This document shows positions 32,218 to 39,908 of a stretch of 47,526 nucleotides of DNA, in pieces. This DNA is from Amycolatopsis mediterranei (lineage in GTDB: Bacteria > Actinomycetota > Actinomycetes > Mycobacteriales > Pseudonocardiaceae). A model generated the notes under the pieces. It saw nothing but the letters and a program-made list of their open reading frames with translations. It searched no databases and had not been told where the DNA came from. The DNA is taken from positions 5,422,090 to 5,469,615 of the forward strand of contig NZ_CP100416.1 of the NCBI RefSeq assembly GCF_026017845.1, given 5' to 3'. Position 1 is the first letter of the stretch. Each line of letters opens with the position of its first letter. Both the position numbers and the translations under genes were made by a program.

Positions 32218-32535
32218 TCACCCCGCCGCGAGCGGCACCTCGGTGGCCGGGACCACGGCCGCGAGCTGCCCGGCTTGGACCGCCCAGACCTGCCCGGTGC
32301 CGGGGCCGGCAAGCACGGCTTCGACCGCGGCGGCCACCGCATCGGGGTCGGCCAGACGCAGGCCCCGGTCCCGTAGCGCCCGCCGGTGCGGGGCGAGCGC
32401 GGGGGTGTCGACCAGCCCCGGGCAGTGCGTTGATCCGGATCCCGGCGGCGGCCGGCGCCGGGGCGGCCGAGCGGGCCAGGCCGACCAGCGCGTGCTTGCT
32501 GGTCGCGTAGAACAGGTCCGGCGGCGAAACGACGG
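32218..32535 (-). pseudogene. Frameshifted C-terminal half of a short-chain dehydrogenase
   Basis: Reading the minus strand, SPPDLFYATSKHALVGLARS contains the YxxxK catalytic motif of SDR enzymes and continues to AAGIRINAL. A frame change at about 32425 is then needed to read PGLVDTPALAPHRRAL and the C-terminus ending PATEVPLAAG. The expected form is RINALCPGLVDTP, so two bases appear lost at the junction. The N-terminal Rossmann nucleotide-binding half and the catalytic Ser are absent. Sequence upstream belongs to a different broken gene. Confidence 0.72.
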
Positions 32536-32921
32536 GTGGTCGTCCCAGTTGCGTTGCCAGGTGCGCTGTTTGTCCTCGTCGAAGACGGTCCTCGCCGCCT
32601 CGTACAGGAACGGGCGCCGGGCCCACACCGTGACCAGGAGGAACCCGCCGAGTGCCGCCGTCAGCACCACGCCGCGCAGCAACAGCGCGCGGGGCTGCCG
32701 CTGATGAAGGACCCGGCCGCGGTCACCGCCATGGCTCCGGGCACGAACCAGCGCACGCCGCCGATCCGCTCTCCCGCTGCCAGGTCGCGCAGTCCGGTCA
32801 CGACCGGGATGGCCGCGCCGGCGAGGAGGGCGAGCAGCTGGTCCACGTCCGCGGCGCGCAGCCCGTAGAACAGGGCCAGCGGCGCGAGCACCTCGATCAG
32901 GACGCCGTTGAACCCCTTCAC
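32536..32921 (-). pseudogene. Broken VC0807-family membrane protein gene
   Basis: GTG 32921 overlaps the TetR stop (GTGA). The first part reads VLIEVLAPLALFYGLRA and IPVVTGLRDLAAGERIGG, typical of the VC0807 family (six-helix membrane proteins of unknown function). A one-base loss in a C-run at about 32685 shifts the frame; the continuation RALLLRGVVLTAALGGFLL, ARRPFLYEA and RTWQRNWDDHPSF is again family-like. It stops where SDR sequence begins at about 32535, so the last helices are missing. It was probably in one operon with TetR. Confidence 0.7.
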
Positions 32922-33511
32922 CGGGCCACCGCCAGGGTGAACGTCGTGACGACTTCGGCGGTGTAGGCGTCGAAGTCGAAGTCGGCTTCGTCGCGCAGCC
33001 GGCGGGCGGCTCCGTCGACGGCTCCCCGGATCAGCACCGCCATCGACCGGAGGTCGAAGTCGCGGAATTCGCCGCTCGCCTGGCCCTGGGCGAGGAGTTT
33101 CTCCAGGCTCTGCACGCTGAGTTCCTGTGCGCTGACGGAGGTGTACGACCGTCCGGTCGCGGTGCGCAGGTGTGGCCCGATCTCGGTCAGTGCTGCCATG
33201 TCGTTGGGGTGTTCGCGCAGGAACTGCAGGTTGGCCTCGAGGTAGGCCCGCACCTTGCCGGTCGCGGTGACTTCGGCTTCCACCCGCTCGTTGATGAACG
33301 CCGCGCCGGCGGTGAAGACGTGCATGAGGATCTCGTGGATCAGTTCGTCCTTGTCGGCGAAGTGGTAGGAGATCATGCGCGGGCCGCTCAGCCCGGCCTT
33401 CTCGGTGATCCGTGCGAAGGACGCTTTCGCGTACCCCACCTCCGCGATCGTGTCGATCGCCGCCCGCATGATCTGCGCGCGCCGTGCCTCGTTGGTGAAC
33501 GTCCGCCCCAT
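32918..33511 (-). CDS. TetR family transcriptional regulator
   Basis: This 197-residue repressor has AQIMRAAIDTIAEVGYAKASFARITEKAGLSG followed by ISYHFADKDELIHEIL, the standard TetR helix-turn-helix, and a TetR_C-type ligand domain. A perfect 24-bp palindromic operator sits 12 bases upstream of the start and a GGAGGGG ribosome site precedes the ATG. Its apparent partner gene downstream (VC0807-family) is broken, so it may be an orphan repressor. Confidence 0.9.
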   Translation of the reverse strand: MGRTFTNEARRAQIMRAAIDTIAEVGYAKASFARITEKAGLSGPRMISYHFADKDELIHEILMHVFTAGAAFINERVEAEVTATGKVRAYLEANLQFLREHPNDMAALTEIGPHLRTATGRSYTSVSAQELSVQSLEKLLAQGQASGEFRDFDLRSMAVLIRGAVDGAARRLRDEADFDFDAYTAEVVTTFTLAVAR

Positions 33512-33522
33512 GACCCCTCCAT

Positions 33523-33546
33523 ACTTTTATCTGACCAGATAAAAGT
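33523..33546. promoter_or_regulatory. 24-bp TetR operator
   Basis: acttttatctg and cagataaaagt form a perfect 11+2+11 palindrome directly upstream of the TetR ribosome site. The AT-rich arms also contain candidate -10 sequences for the minus strand. It almost touches the AraC gene's 3' end region (33558). Confidence 0.75.
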
Positions 33547-33557
33547 TACCACGGCCA

Positions 33558-34493
33558 TTACGTTCGGGTCCGGTAGTTCTGCGGACTGACGCCGAACTCG
33601 CGCTTGAAGGCCGTGCTCAGGGCGAAGGCGCTGCCGTAGCCGACCTGGCGGGCGATCGAGGCGATCGTCGTTTCCGGGTGCTGGCGCAGCAGGTCGGCGG
33701 CCAGGGCGAGCCGCCAGCCGGTGAGGTACGCCATCGGTGTCTCGCCGACCGTGGCGGCGAACCGCCGGGCCAGGGCGGCGCGGGACACGCCGACGTCGGC
33801 GGCGAGCTTGGCGACCGTCCACGGCTCGGCCGGCTGGTGCTGCAGCAGCCGCAGCGCCTGGCCGACGACCGGGTCGTCGTGGGCCCGGTACCAGGCCGGT
33901 GCGCTGGTGTCCGGCCGGTCGAACCAGGCCCGCAGCGCGGCGATGAGCAGCAGGTCGAGCAGCCGGTCGAGGACGGCTTCCTGGCCGGGCACGTCGCGGC
34001 CGATCTCGGCGGCGAGCAGCCCGGCGACCGGGTTCGGCCAGTCGACCGCGCGCAGGACGAGCACCGTCGGCAGCGCGGCCAGCAGCCGGTTGCTCAGCTC
34101 GCCCTCCATGCCGTAGGTGCCGGTGAGCAGCACCACCGGGCCGTCGGTGCCGTGCCCCCAGGTGCGGACGCCGAGGTCGGCGAGCTCGGTCAGGTGACCG
34201 CCGTCGGGGGCGCGGCACTCCTGGCCCGGCAGGATGAGCGCCTGCGGCGGTGTCGAGGGGTGGTCGGCGACCAGGTACGGCTCCGGGCCGCGGACGATCG
34301 CGACGTCGCCTTCGCCCAGCAGAACGCCGTCGGCGGTGTCGGGCACGATCCACGCTTCGCCGCGCACCACCGCCACCACGGTCAGCGGCGCCCGGTCTTC
34401 GATGCGCAGTGACCACGGCGGGGTCAGCACCGATCGCAGCAGGAACGCGCCGTGGGCGCGGGGGCCGTCGAGGAGTGCGGCGAGCGGATCCAT
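33558..34493 (-). CDS. AraC family transcriptional regulator
   Basis: This 311-residue protein has an N-terminal cupin-type sensor of the AraC_binding_2 kind (LRIEDRAPLTVVAVVRGEAW, LLGEGDVAIVRGPEPY) and a C-terminal double helix-turn-helix (AKLAADVGVSRAALARRF, then ASIARQVGYGSAFALSTAFKREFG, ending SPQNYR). ATG 34493 follows TACGAT by six bases; an upstream in-frame ATG at 34535 adds only a leader that would lie before the promoter. It is divergent from the NmrA-like gene and probably controls it. Confidence 0.9.
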   Translation of the reverse strand: MDPLAALLDGPRAHGAFLLRSVLTPPWSLRIEDRAPLTVVAVVRGEAWIVPDTADGVLLGEGDVAIVRGPEPYLVADHPSTPPQALILPGQECRAPDGGHLTELADLGVRTWGHGTDGPVVLLTGTYGMEGELSNRLLAALPTVLVLRAVDWPNPVAGLLAAEIGRDVPGQEAVLDRLLDLLLIAALRAWFDRPDTSAPAWYRAHDDPVVGQALRLLQHQPAEPWTVAKLAADVGVSRAALARRFAATVGETPMAYLTGWRLALAADLLRQHPETTIASIARQVGYGSAFALSTAFKREFGVSPQNYRTRT

Positions 34494-34499
34494 GGGCCG

Positions 34500-34505
34500 A
34501 TCGTA
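34500..34505 (-). promoter_or_regulatory. -10 box of a leaderless promoter (AraC gene)
   Basis: TACGAT on the minus strand ends six bases before the ATG at 34493. The same hexamer and spacing occur at the TetR gene starting at 23934. Confidence 0.5.
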
Positions 34506-34574
34506 GACGCTGGAACATGCGATCGAGGTTTTCAACTATGGAGAGTCTCACCGGCGGCCGGTTGACTGAATCCC

Positions 34575-35396
34575 ATGACAACGAACTTCCTGGTGGTGGG
34601 CGGCACCGGCAAGACCGGGCGCCGGGTGGCGGACCGGCTGCGGGAGCGTGGCTTGCCGGTGCGGAGCACGTCGCGGCGCGGAGTGCCGCCGTTCGACTGG
34701 GGTGACCGAGGCACGTGGGCGCCGGTGCTCGACGGCGTCGGCGCGGTCTACCTGACCTACTACCCCGATCTCGTGGTGCCGGGCGCCGCCGGCGACATCC
34801 GGGCCTTCACCGACCTGGCGGTGGCGGCCGGGGTGCGGCACCTGGTGCTGCTGTCCGGCCGCGGCGAAGAGGAAGCCGAGGCCTGCGAAGCGATCGTCCG
34901 GGCGGCCGGGACCGGCTGGACGATCCTGCGGTGCAGCTGGTTCGCGCAGAACTTCAGCGAGCACTTCCTGCTGGACGCGGTGCGGTCCGGGGAGATCGTG
35001 CTGCCGGCGGGGACGGTGACCGAGCCGTTCGTCGACGTCCGCGACATCGCCGACGTCGCGGTGAAGGTGCTGACCGAGCCCGGGCACACCGGTGAGCTGT
35101 ACGAGCTGACCGGGCCGCGGCTGCTGAGTTTCGCCGACGCCGCCACGGAGATCGCCGCCACCTCCGGACGGAATGTCCGCTATGTTCCGGTTTCGGCCGG
35201 GGAGTTCGCCGCCGCGGCGGCGGCCCAGGGCGTGCCGGAGGTGGAGATCGGCGCGCTGACCGAGCTGTTCGCGCGGGTGCTGGACGGCCGCAACTCGTCG
35301 GTGACGTCCGACGTCGAGCGGGTGCTGGGCCGTCCGGCGACGCAGTTCGCCGATTTCGCGCGGGACGCCGCGGCGGCCGGGGTCTGGGCGCGGTGA
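34575..35396 (+). CDS. NmrA-like NAD(P)-binding protein / atypical SDR
   Basis: This 273-residue protein has a Rossmann N-terminus, FLVVGGTGKTGRRVADRLRERG, in the NmrA/HSCARG form (GxxGxxG), then VRHLVLLSGRGEEE, RCSWFAQNFSEHFLL and FVDVRDIADVAVKVL. Relatives sense NADP(H) or reduce quinones (QOR2-like, agmatine-linked). No SDR YxxxK catalytic pair is apparent. It is divergent from the AraC regulator and followed by a DUF1772 gene, an association typical of AraC-regulated detoxification loci. Confidence 0.87.
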   Translation: MTTNFLVVGGTGKTGRRVADRLRERGLPVRSTSRRGVPPFDWGDRGTWAPVLDGVGAVYLTYYPDLVVPGAAGDIRAFTDLAVAAGVRHLVLLSGRGEEEAEACEAIVRAAGTGWTILRCSWFAQNFSEHFLLDAVRSGEIVLPAGTVTEPFVDVRDIADVAVKVLTEPGHTGELYELTGPRLLSFADAATEIAATSGRNVRYVPVSAGEFAAAAAAQGVPEVEIGALTELFARVLDGRNSSVTSDVERVLGRPATQFADFARDAAAAGVWAR

Positions 35397-35413
35397 AGGG
35401 GACGGGGAAACCG

Positions 35414-35866
35414 ATGTCGACGGTGGTACTGGTGGCCGCGCTGGTCGCGGCGGGATTGCTCGCGGGGTTGTTCTACGCCTACGCCTGTTCGGTCATGCCG
35501 GGTCTGGCCCGGGCTGACGACAAGACGTTCGTCGAAGGCATGCGCGGGATCAACATCGCGATCGTGAACCCGGTGTTCCTGCTGACGTTCCTGGGCGCGC
35601 CGCTGCTGGCGGGGGTGGCGGTGTTCCTGAACCCGGGGCCGCGGCCGTGGGTGATCGCGGGGTTCGTGCTGCTGGCCGCGATGGTGGTGATCACCGGGGC
35701 GGTCAACATCCCGCTGAACAACGCGCTCGACCGTGGCGGCGACGACTACGCGGCGGCGCGGGCGGCGTTCGAGACGACGTGGGTCCGCTGGAACGTGCTG
35801 CGCGCGCTGGTGAGCACGGCGGGCTTCGGCTGCCTGGTCGCGGCCGTGCTCACCCGGCGCGGTTAG
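35414..35866 (+). CDS. DUF1772 (anthrone oxygenase-like) membrane protein
   Basis: This 150-residue protein has four hydrophobic helices. The opening VVLVAALVAAGLLAGLFYAY, the NPVFLLTFLGAPLLAG helix and the AVNIPLNNALD motif followed by WVRWNVLRALVS are typical of DUF1772. Fungal relatives act as anthrone oxygenases; the bacterial function is unknown. ATG 35414 was chosen because it directly precedes the first helix. A GTG at 35393 overlaps the previous stop and is the alternative. Its stop overlaps the convergent GyrI-like gene by four bases. Confidence 0.84.
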   Translation: MSTVVLVAALVAAGLLAGLFYAYACSVMPGLARADDKTFVEGMRGINIAIVNPVFLLTFLGAPLLAGVAVFLNPGPRPWVIAGFVLLAAMVVITGAVNIPLNNALDRGGDDYAAARAAFETTWVRWNVLRALVSTAGFGCLVAAVLTRRG

Positions 35867-36348
35867 CCCTCGAGGCGGAAGAGCAGGTCGGTGACCCACT
35901 GCGCGGGGTCGGGGACCTCGCGCGGGTTGCTGCGCAGCACTTCCAGGCGGCAGCCCCATTCCTCGCCGTCCGGCCCCGCGGTGCGGTCCCAGGTGAGGCC
36001 TTCGGCGTCGCCCCAGGCCAGGACGGCTTCGGTCGCGGCGGCGAGGCCGCCGGGCGGGCCGACGTAGGTGTCCAGGACGTACCGGCCCGCCGGGAGCTCG
36101 CCGAGGAAGGCGGGCTCGGCCGGGGTGTGGTCGCCGTCGATCGGGACGCCGGCTTCGACGGTGAACCGCGGGCCGGGGTGCAGGACGCGGTAGCGGAAGA
36201 ACGGGGCTCCGGCCGGGGCGAGGCCGTGGGTGGTGAGGGTGCCGATGAGGGGTGGCAGCCGGTCGGCGATCCGCGGGAAGTCCGGGATGCCGACGGTGGC
36301 GCGTTCGGCGACGTAGCGCTGGGCGGCCCGCTCGACGACGGTCGGCAT
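35863..36348 (-). CDS. GyrI-like small-molecule-binding domain protein
   Basis: This 161-residue stand-alone effector-binding (GyrI-like/SOUL) domain has VVERAAQRYVAERATVGIPDFPRIAD, PFFRYRVLHPGPRFTVEAGVPI and AGRYVLDTYVGPPGGLAAATEAVLAWG, ending WGCRLEVLRSNPREVPDPAQW. There is no DNA-binding domain. It is last in a minus-strand operon (TetR, sigma factor, hydrolase, YCII, this gene), starting within the YCII stop (TGATG). A drug- or metabolite-binding role is likely but unproven. Confidence 0.82.
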   Translation of the reverse strand: MPTVVERAAQRYVAERATVGIPDFPRIADRLPPLIGTLTTHGLAPAGAPFFRYRVLHPGPRFTVEAGVPIDGDHTPAEPAFLGELPAGRYVLDTYVGPPGGLAAATEAVLAWGDAEGLTWDRTAGPDGEEWGCRLEVLRSNPREVPDPAQWVTDLLFRLEG

Positions 36349-36683
36349 CAGGCGAAGTCCTCCGGTCCGAGCATCGGGCGGACTTCGATGCTGCCGTAGG
36401 TGGCGGCGGGGTGGCGGGCCGCGAGTTCGAGGGCTTCGTCGAGGTCGGCGCAGTCGAGGATGACGAAGCCGCCGATCTGTTCCTTGGCCTCGGTGAACGG
36501 CCCGTCGGTGAGCAGCACTTCGCCGCCGCGGACACGGATCGTGGTCGCTTCCGACGGCGGGCGCAGGCCGCCACCGCCGCGGACCTTGCCACGGCGTTCC
36601 ATGTCCTCGCTCCAGCCGCCGCAGCCGTCGTTCGCGTGTTCTTCGGCGGTTTCGTCGCCGCAGATCATCAGCAGGTACTGCAT
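36348..36683 (-). CDS. YCII-related DGPF protein
   Basis: This 111-residue protein opens MQYLLMICGDETAEEH and carries LLTDGPFTEAKEQIGGFVILDC, the exact DGPF box. It ends SIEVRPML as usual. It belongs with the ECF42-type sigma factor two genes upstream; unlike the module at 28.5 kb, a hydrolase gene lies between them. Gene order here is sigma, hydrolase, YCII, whereas the other module is YCII, sigma. Confidence 0.9.
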   Translation of the reverse strand: MQYLLMICGDETAEEHANDGCGGWSEDMERRGKVRGGGGLRPPSEATTIRVRGGEVLLTDGPFTEAKEQIGGFVILDCADLDEALELAARHPAATYGSIEVRPMLGPEDFA

Positions 36684-36684
36684 G

Positions 36685-37449
36685 TCAGCATCCTTTCAGG
36701 ACTTCGCGCAGGCGCGCGGCGAAGGCTTCCGCGTCGGTGTCGAACCCGCCGTGGCCGCCGGGGAACACCTCGGTGGCGGCGCCGAGAGCCGCGGCCAGCC
36801 CGAGGGCGGCGTGGTGGGCCGGCAGCCCGGCGGACTGCTCGCCGACGGCGACGACCAGCCGCGCCGGCGTCGCCCGCAGTGCGTCGAGGTCGGGCTCGTA
36901 GGCGCCGGTCGCGGGCATGAGGTGGCCGAAGAAGTAGGCGAAGTTGCCTTCCGCGCGCGGGTCGAGCGGCGGGGCAGGGTCGACGCCGACGACCTTCATG
37001 AACGCGGCGAAGGCGGCCGCGAGGCCTTGGTCGCGGAACAGTGCCGGAATGCCGGGGCCGTCGAGCGCGCCGGCGGGCAGGTACCGGGTGACCGGCGGTT
37101 CGTGCAGCACGGCCGTGCGGACGTCGGCGGGGTGGTGGCGCAGGAGTTCGAGCAGGGTGATCGCGCCGCCGCTGCTGGCCAGGACGTCGGCGGGGCCGGC
37201 CTCGGTGAGCAGCCGGTGCACGTCTTCGGCGTGGTCGCGGACGGGGTCGGGTCCGGGGGCGCCGTCGAGGAGGCTGCGGGACAGGCCGCGCGGGTCGTAG
37301 GTGACGACGGTGTGGTCTTCGGCCAGCAGTGGCCGCAGGTGCGTGAACACCGCGGCGTCGGCGGGTCCGCCGGGGACCAGCAGCAGCACCGGCCCGTGGC
37401 CGTGGACGTCGTAGGTGAGGGTGGCGCCGGGGACGGCGAGGGTGGTCAT
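36685..37449 (-). CDS. Alpha/beta hydrolase
   Basis: This 254-residue alpha/beta hydrolase has the oxyanion strand PVLLLVPGGPADAAVF, VVTYDPRGLSRS, the nucleophile elbow VLASSGGAITLLEL (Ser in S-S-G-G, a slightly atypical form of GxSxG), and a terminal His in FPGGHGGF. It is complete, in contrast to the truncated hydrolase at 27917. It overlaps the sigma factor stop (ATGA) and sits one base before the YCII gene. The substrate is unknown. Confidence 0.87.
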   Translation of the reverse strand: MTTLAVPGATLTYDVHGHGPVLLLVPGGPADAAVFTHLRPLLAEDHTVVTYDPRGLSRSLLDGAPGPDPVRDHAEDVHRLLTEAGPADVLASSGGAITLLELLRHHPADVRTAVLHEPPVTRYLPAGALDGPGIPALFRDQGLAAAFAAFMKVVGVDPAPPLDPRAEGNFAYFFGHLMPATGAYEPDLDALRATPARLVVAVGEQSAGLPAHHAALGLAAALGAATEVFPGGHGGFDTDAEAFAARLREVLKGC

Positions 37450-38729
37450 GGGTGTTCCTCCGGGGGTCGGGCTTCACCAGCCCGACGAACGGCGTCGCCC
37501 GGGACCGACACCGTTTCGGAGATTCTTCGCGTGAGGTAGCTGCGTTCGGCGTCGGTGCCGGCGAGGTCGCGGGCCTGCTCGTACCAGTGCCGGGCTTCGG
37601 CGTGACGGCCGAGGCGGCGGAGGAAGTCGGCGCGGGCGGCGGCCAGCAGGTGGTAGTCCGGCAGCGCCAAGGCGTCGAGGAGGGCGAGCCCGGCCGCCGG
37701 GCCGTGGGCCATGCCGACCGCGATGGCGCGGTTGAGTTCGACGACGGCGCTGGGGACGTGCTTGCGCAGCTGGTCGTAGAGGCCGGCGATCTGGGGCCAG
37801 TCGGTGTCGGCGGCGCGGGCGGCGATGGCGTGGCAGGCGGCGATGGCGGCCTGGATCTGGTACGGCCCGGGACGGCGGCGTCGCAGCGCGGTTTCCAGGA
37901 CGGCGGTGCCTTCGGTGATCGCGGCGGTGTCCCAGCGGGTGCGGTCCTGTTCCTCGAGCGGGACGAGGACACCCTCGGCGTCGACGCGGGTGGCGCGGCG
38001 GGCGTGCTGGAGCAGCATCAGGGCGAGCAGGCCGAGAGCTTCGGGTTCGTCAGGCATCAGCTGCGCGAGGACGCGGGCGAGTCGGAGCGCTTCGGCGGCG
38101 AGGTCCGGGCGGAGCAGGTCGGGGCCGGCGCTGGCGGAGTAGCCCTCGCTGAACGTCAGGTAGAGCACGCCGAGCACGGCGTTGGTGCGTTCGGGCAGCA
38201 GGTGCGCGGGCGGGACGCGGTAGGGGATGCGGGCGTGGCGGATCTTGCGCTTCACCCGCACGAGCCGCTGGGACATGGTCGCTTCCGGGACGAGGAAGGC
38301 GCGGGCGATCTCGGCGGTGGACAGCCCGGCGAGGGTGCGCAGGGCGAGCGCGACCTGGGCTTCGGTGGCCAGCGCGGGGTGGCAGCAGGTGAAGATGAGC
38401 CGCAGCCGGTCGTCGGTGACGCCGCTGTCGTCGGGTTCGGGGACCGGGTCCGGGCTGGGGACGGGCATGCGGGCGGCCTCCCGGAGCTTGGCGGCGCCGA
38501 GGGCGTCGCGGCGGAGCCGGTCGGTGGCGCGGTGGCGGGCGGCGGTGGTCAGCCAGGCACCGGGCCGGTCAGGGATGCCGTCGCGGGGCCAGGTGCGCAG
38601 GGCGAGGGCGAAGGCTTCCTGGGCGCACTCCTCGGCGAGGTCCCAGTCGCCGGTGATCCGGATGAGCGTGGCCACGACCTGGCCCCACTCCTCGCGGAAC
38701 GCCTCGGCGACCACGGTCTCGACGTCCAC
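37446..38729 (-). CDS. ECF42-type RNA polymerase sigma factor
   Basis: This 427-residue sigma factor has region 2 (ITGDWDLAEECAQEAFALALRTWP, then GAWLTTAARHRATDRLRRDA), region 4 (ALRTLAGLSTAEIARAFLV, TMSQRLVRVKRKIRHARIPYRV) and the long C-terminal TPR-like domain (GVLYLTFSEGYSASAG, RPGPYQIQAAIAACH). GTG 38729 was chosen over the adjacent GTG 38732 because it is six bases from the GGAG ribosome site. It is preceded by a TetR gene 22 bases away and heads toward the hydrolase, YCII and GyrI-like genes. Confidence 0.9.
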   Translation of the reverse strand: MDVETVVAEAFREEWGQVVATLIRITGDWDLAEECAQEAFALALRTWPRDGIPDRPGAWLTTAARHRATDRLRRDALGAAKLREAARMPVPSPDPVPEPDDSGVTDDRLRLIFTCCHPALATEAQVALALRTLAGLSTAEIARAFLVPEATMSQRLVRVKRKIRHARIPYRVPPAHLLPERTNAVLGVLYLTFSEGYSASAGPDLLRPDLAAEALRLARVLAQLMPDEPEALGLLALMLLQHARRATRVDAEGVLVPLEEQDRTRWDTAAITEGTAVLETALRRRRPGPYQIQAAIAACHAIAARAADTDWPQIAGLYDQLRKHVPSAVVELNRAIAVGMAHGPAAGLALLDALALPDYHLLAAARADFLRRLGRHAEARHWYEQARDLAGTDAERSYLTRRISETVSVPGDAVRRAGEARPPEEHP

Positions 38730-38751
38730 CACCCGCTCCTTTCCGCCGGTT

Positions 38752-39822
38752 TCACCCTGACGACGAACGGGACGGCCCGGGACCGACAGCCGCCGCGTGA
38801 CACGCGCCGTACCCGTCGGCGCGCACGACGATCCGGCCGGCTTCGACGCGGACGGCCGTCTCGGTGGCGTCGCTGACGGCGGTGACACCGGCGGCGGCCG
38901 CGAGTTCGCCGGTGGCGTCGCAGACCAGCCGCAGCCGGGGCCGGGCCGGGGGTGCGATCGCCTGGTCGAGGCACCCGCGCAGGTCGGCGACGGCGAGCCG
39001 GGCCAGCGGCGCGAGTTCGCCGGGGTCGCTGGTGACGAGCACGGCGGTGACGTCGGCGCCGGCGCGGACGGCCTCTTCGAAGGCGGCGGCGCGGTGCAGG
39101 CCGAGGACGGTGACGACGCCGTCGCCGGGCCGGAACGGCTCGCCGGTCAGCAGATCGGTCGCCGTCGGCGGGTCCCACGGCTGGCCGGCGGGCCGGGCCT
39201 GGGTGGTGATCGGCGGCTCGGTCGGCCAGTCGTCGCTCAGGTCCAGCTCGAGCAGGGCGGCGCAGGCGGTGACCAGGTGGAACGGCTCGCCGAAACCGGG
39301 CGCGGCGGCGGCGAGCTGGCTCGCGCCGTGGAGCGTGGTGAGCGCGGCTTCGGCGACCCGCACGAGACGCCGTCCCGGCCGGACGCGTTCGAGGGCGAGC
39401 CCGAGCAGGATCGCGTCGACGCTCATGAGCTGGGCGAAGGGCCGCCGGGTGTGCTCGTCGGCGAGGACTTCCGGCAGCAGGTCGCGGGCGAGGCGGGCGT
39501 CTTCGCTGTCGGTGTCGGTAGCCAGCGGGAGCCGGGCGATCCAGGCGCCGGCGAACGCGGCCAGGACGTCGGCCGCGGCCGGATGCCGCGGCGGGACGGC
39601 GGGCCGGGGCGAGCGTTCGGCGAGGTCGGCCAGGACCGCGAAGTACAAGGCGCGTTTGCCGGGGAAGTTGGAGTAGACCGCGCCGCGGGTCAGTTCGGCG
39701 CGTTCGGCGATGACGTCGATCTTCGCCTCGCGGAAACCGCGGCGGGCGAACTCGTCGCGGGCGGCGGTGAGCACCTTGGCGCGGTTGCGCTCCTGGGTCT
39801 CCGCCCTGCTGAGCCTGGCCAT
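38752..39822 (-). CDS. TetR regulator with an extra C-terminal domain
   Basis: This 356-residue protein is far longer than a normal TetR (~200). The first ~190 residues are standard: ERNRAKVLTAARDEFARRGF, IDVIAERAELTRGAVYSNFPGKRALYF and a TetR_C-like region. The remaining ~160 residues read VVTVLGLHRAAAFEEAV, VTAVLVTSDPGELAPLARL, LRLVCDATGELAAAAGV and VRVEAGRIVVRADGYG, resembling the strand order of thioredoxin/peroxiredoxin folds without a recognisable peroxidatic Cys. ATG 39822 has AAGGAGG upstream. It leads the sigma-factor operon and is divergent from the P450. Confidence 0.82.
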   Translation of the reverse strand: MARLSRAETQERNRAKVLTAARDEFARRGFREAKIDVIAERAELTRGAVYSNFPGKRALYFAVLADLAERSPRPAVPPRHPAAADVLAAFAGAWIARLPLATDTDSEDARLARDLLPEVLADEHTRRPFAQLMSVDAILLGLALERVRPGRRLVRVAEAALTTLHGASQLAAAAPGFGEPFHLVTACAALLELDLSDDWPTEPPITTQARPAGQPWDPPTATDLLTGEPFRPGDGVVTVLGLHRAAAFEEAVRAGADVTAVLVTSDPGELAPLARLAVADLRGCLDQAIAPPARPRLRLVCDATGELAAAAGVTAVSDATETAVRVEAGRIVVRADGYGACHAAAVGPGPSRSSSG

Positions 39823-39869
39823 CGTCCTCCTTGCCGTGGGATCGCGAGTCAAGATACCGTGACCACTGA

Positions 39870-39899
39870 GATGATAAGAACATCTGATTTGAACATCTG
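39870..39899. promoter_or_regulatory. GAACATCTG direct repeats between TetR and P450 genes
   Basis: gaacatctg occurs at 39878-39886 and again at 39891-39899, a 13-base period. The first copy also pairs with agatg at 39870-39874. The sites lie just before the P450 ribosome site (GGAG) and 48 bases from the divergent TetR start, so binding could control both. Confidence 0.5.
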
Positions 39900-39908
39900 G
39901 AGTGGTGG

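Noticed and set aside
32213..32921. Plus-strand genes opposite the broken VC0807/SDR region
   Set aside because: Their translations are Arg/Pro/Ala-rich with no motif, while the minus strand gives recognisable families after frame correction.
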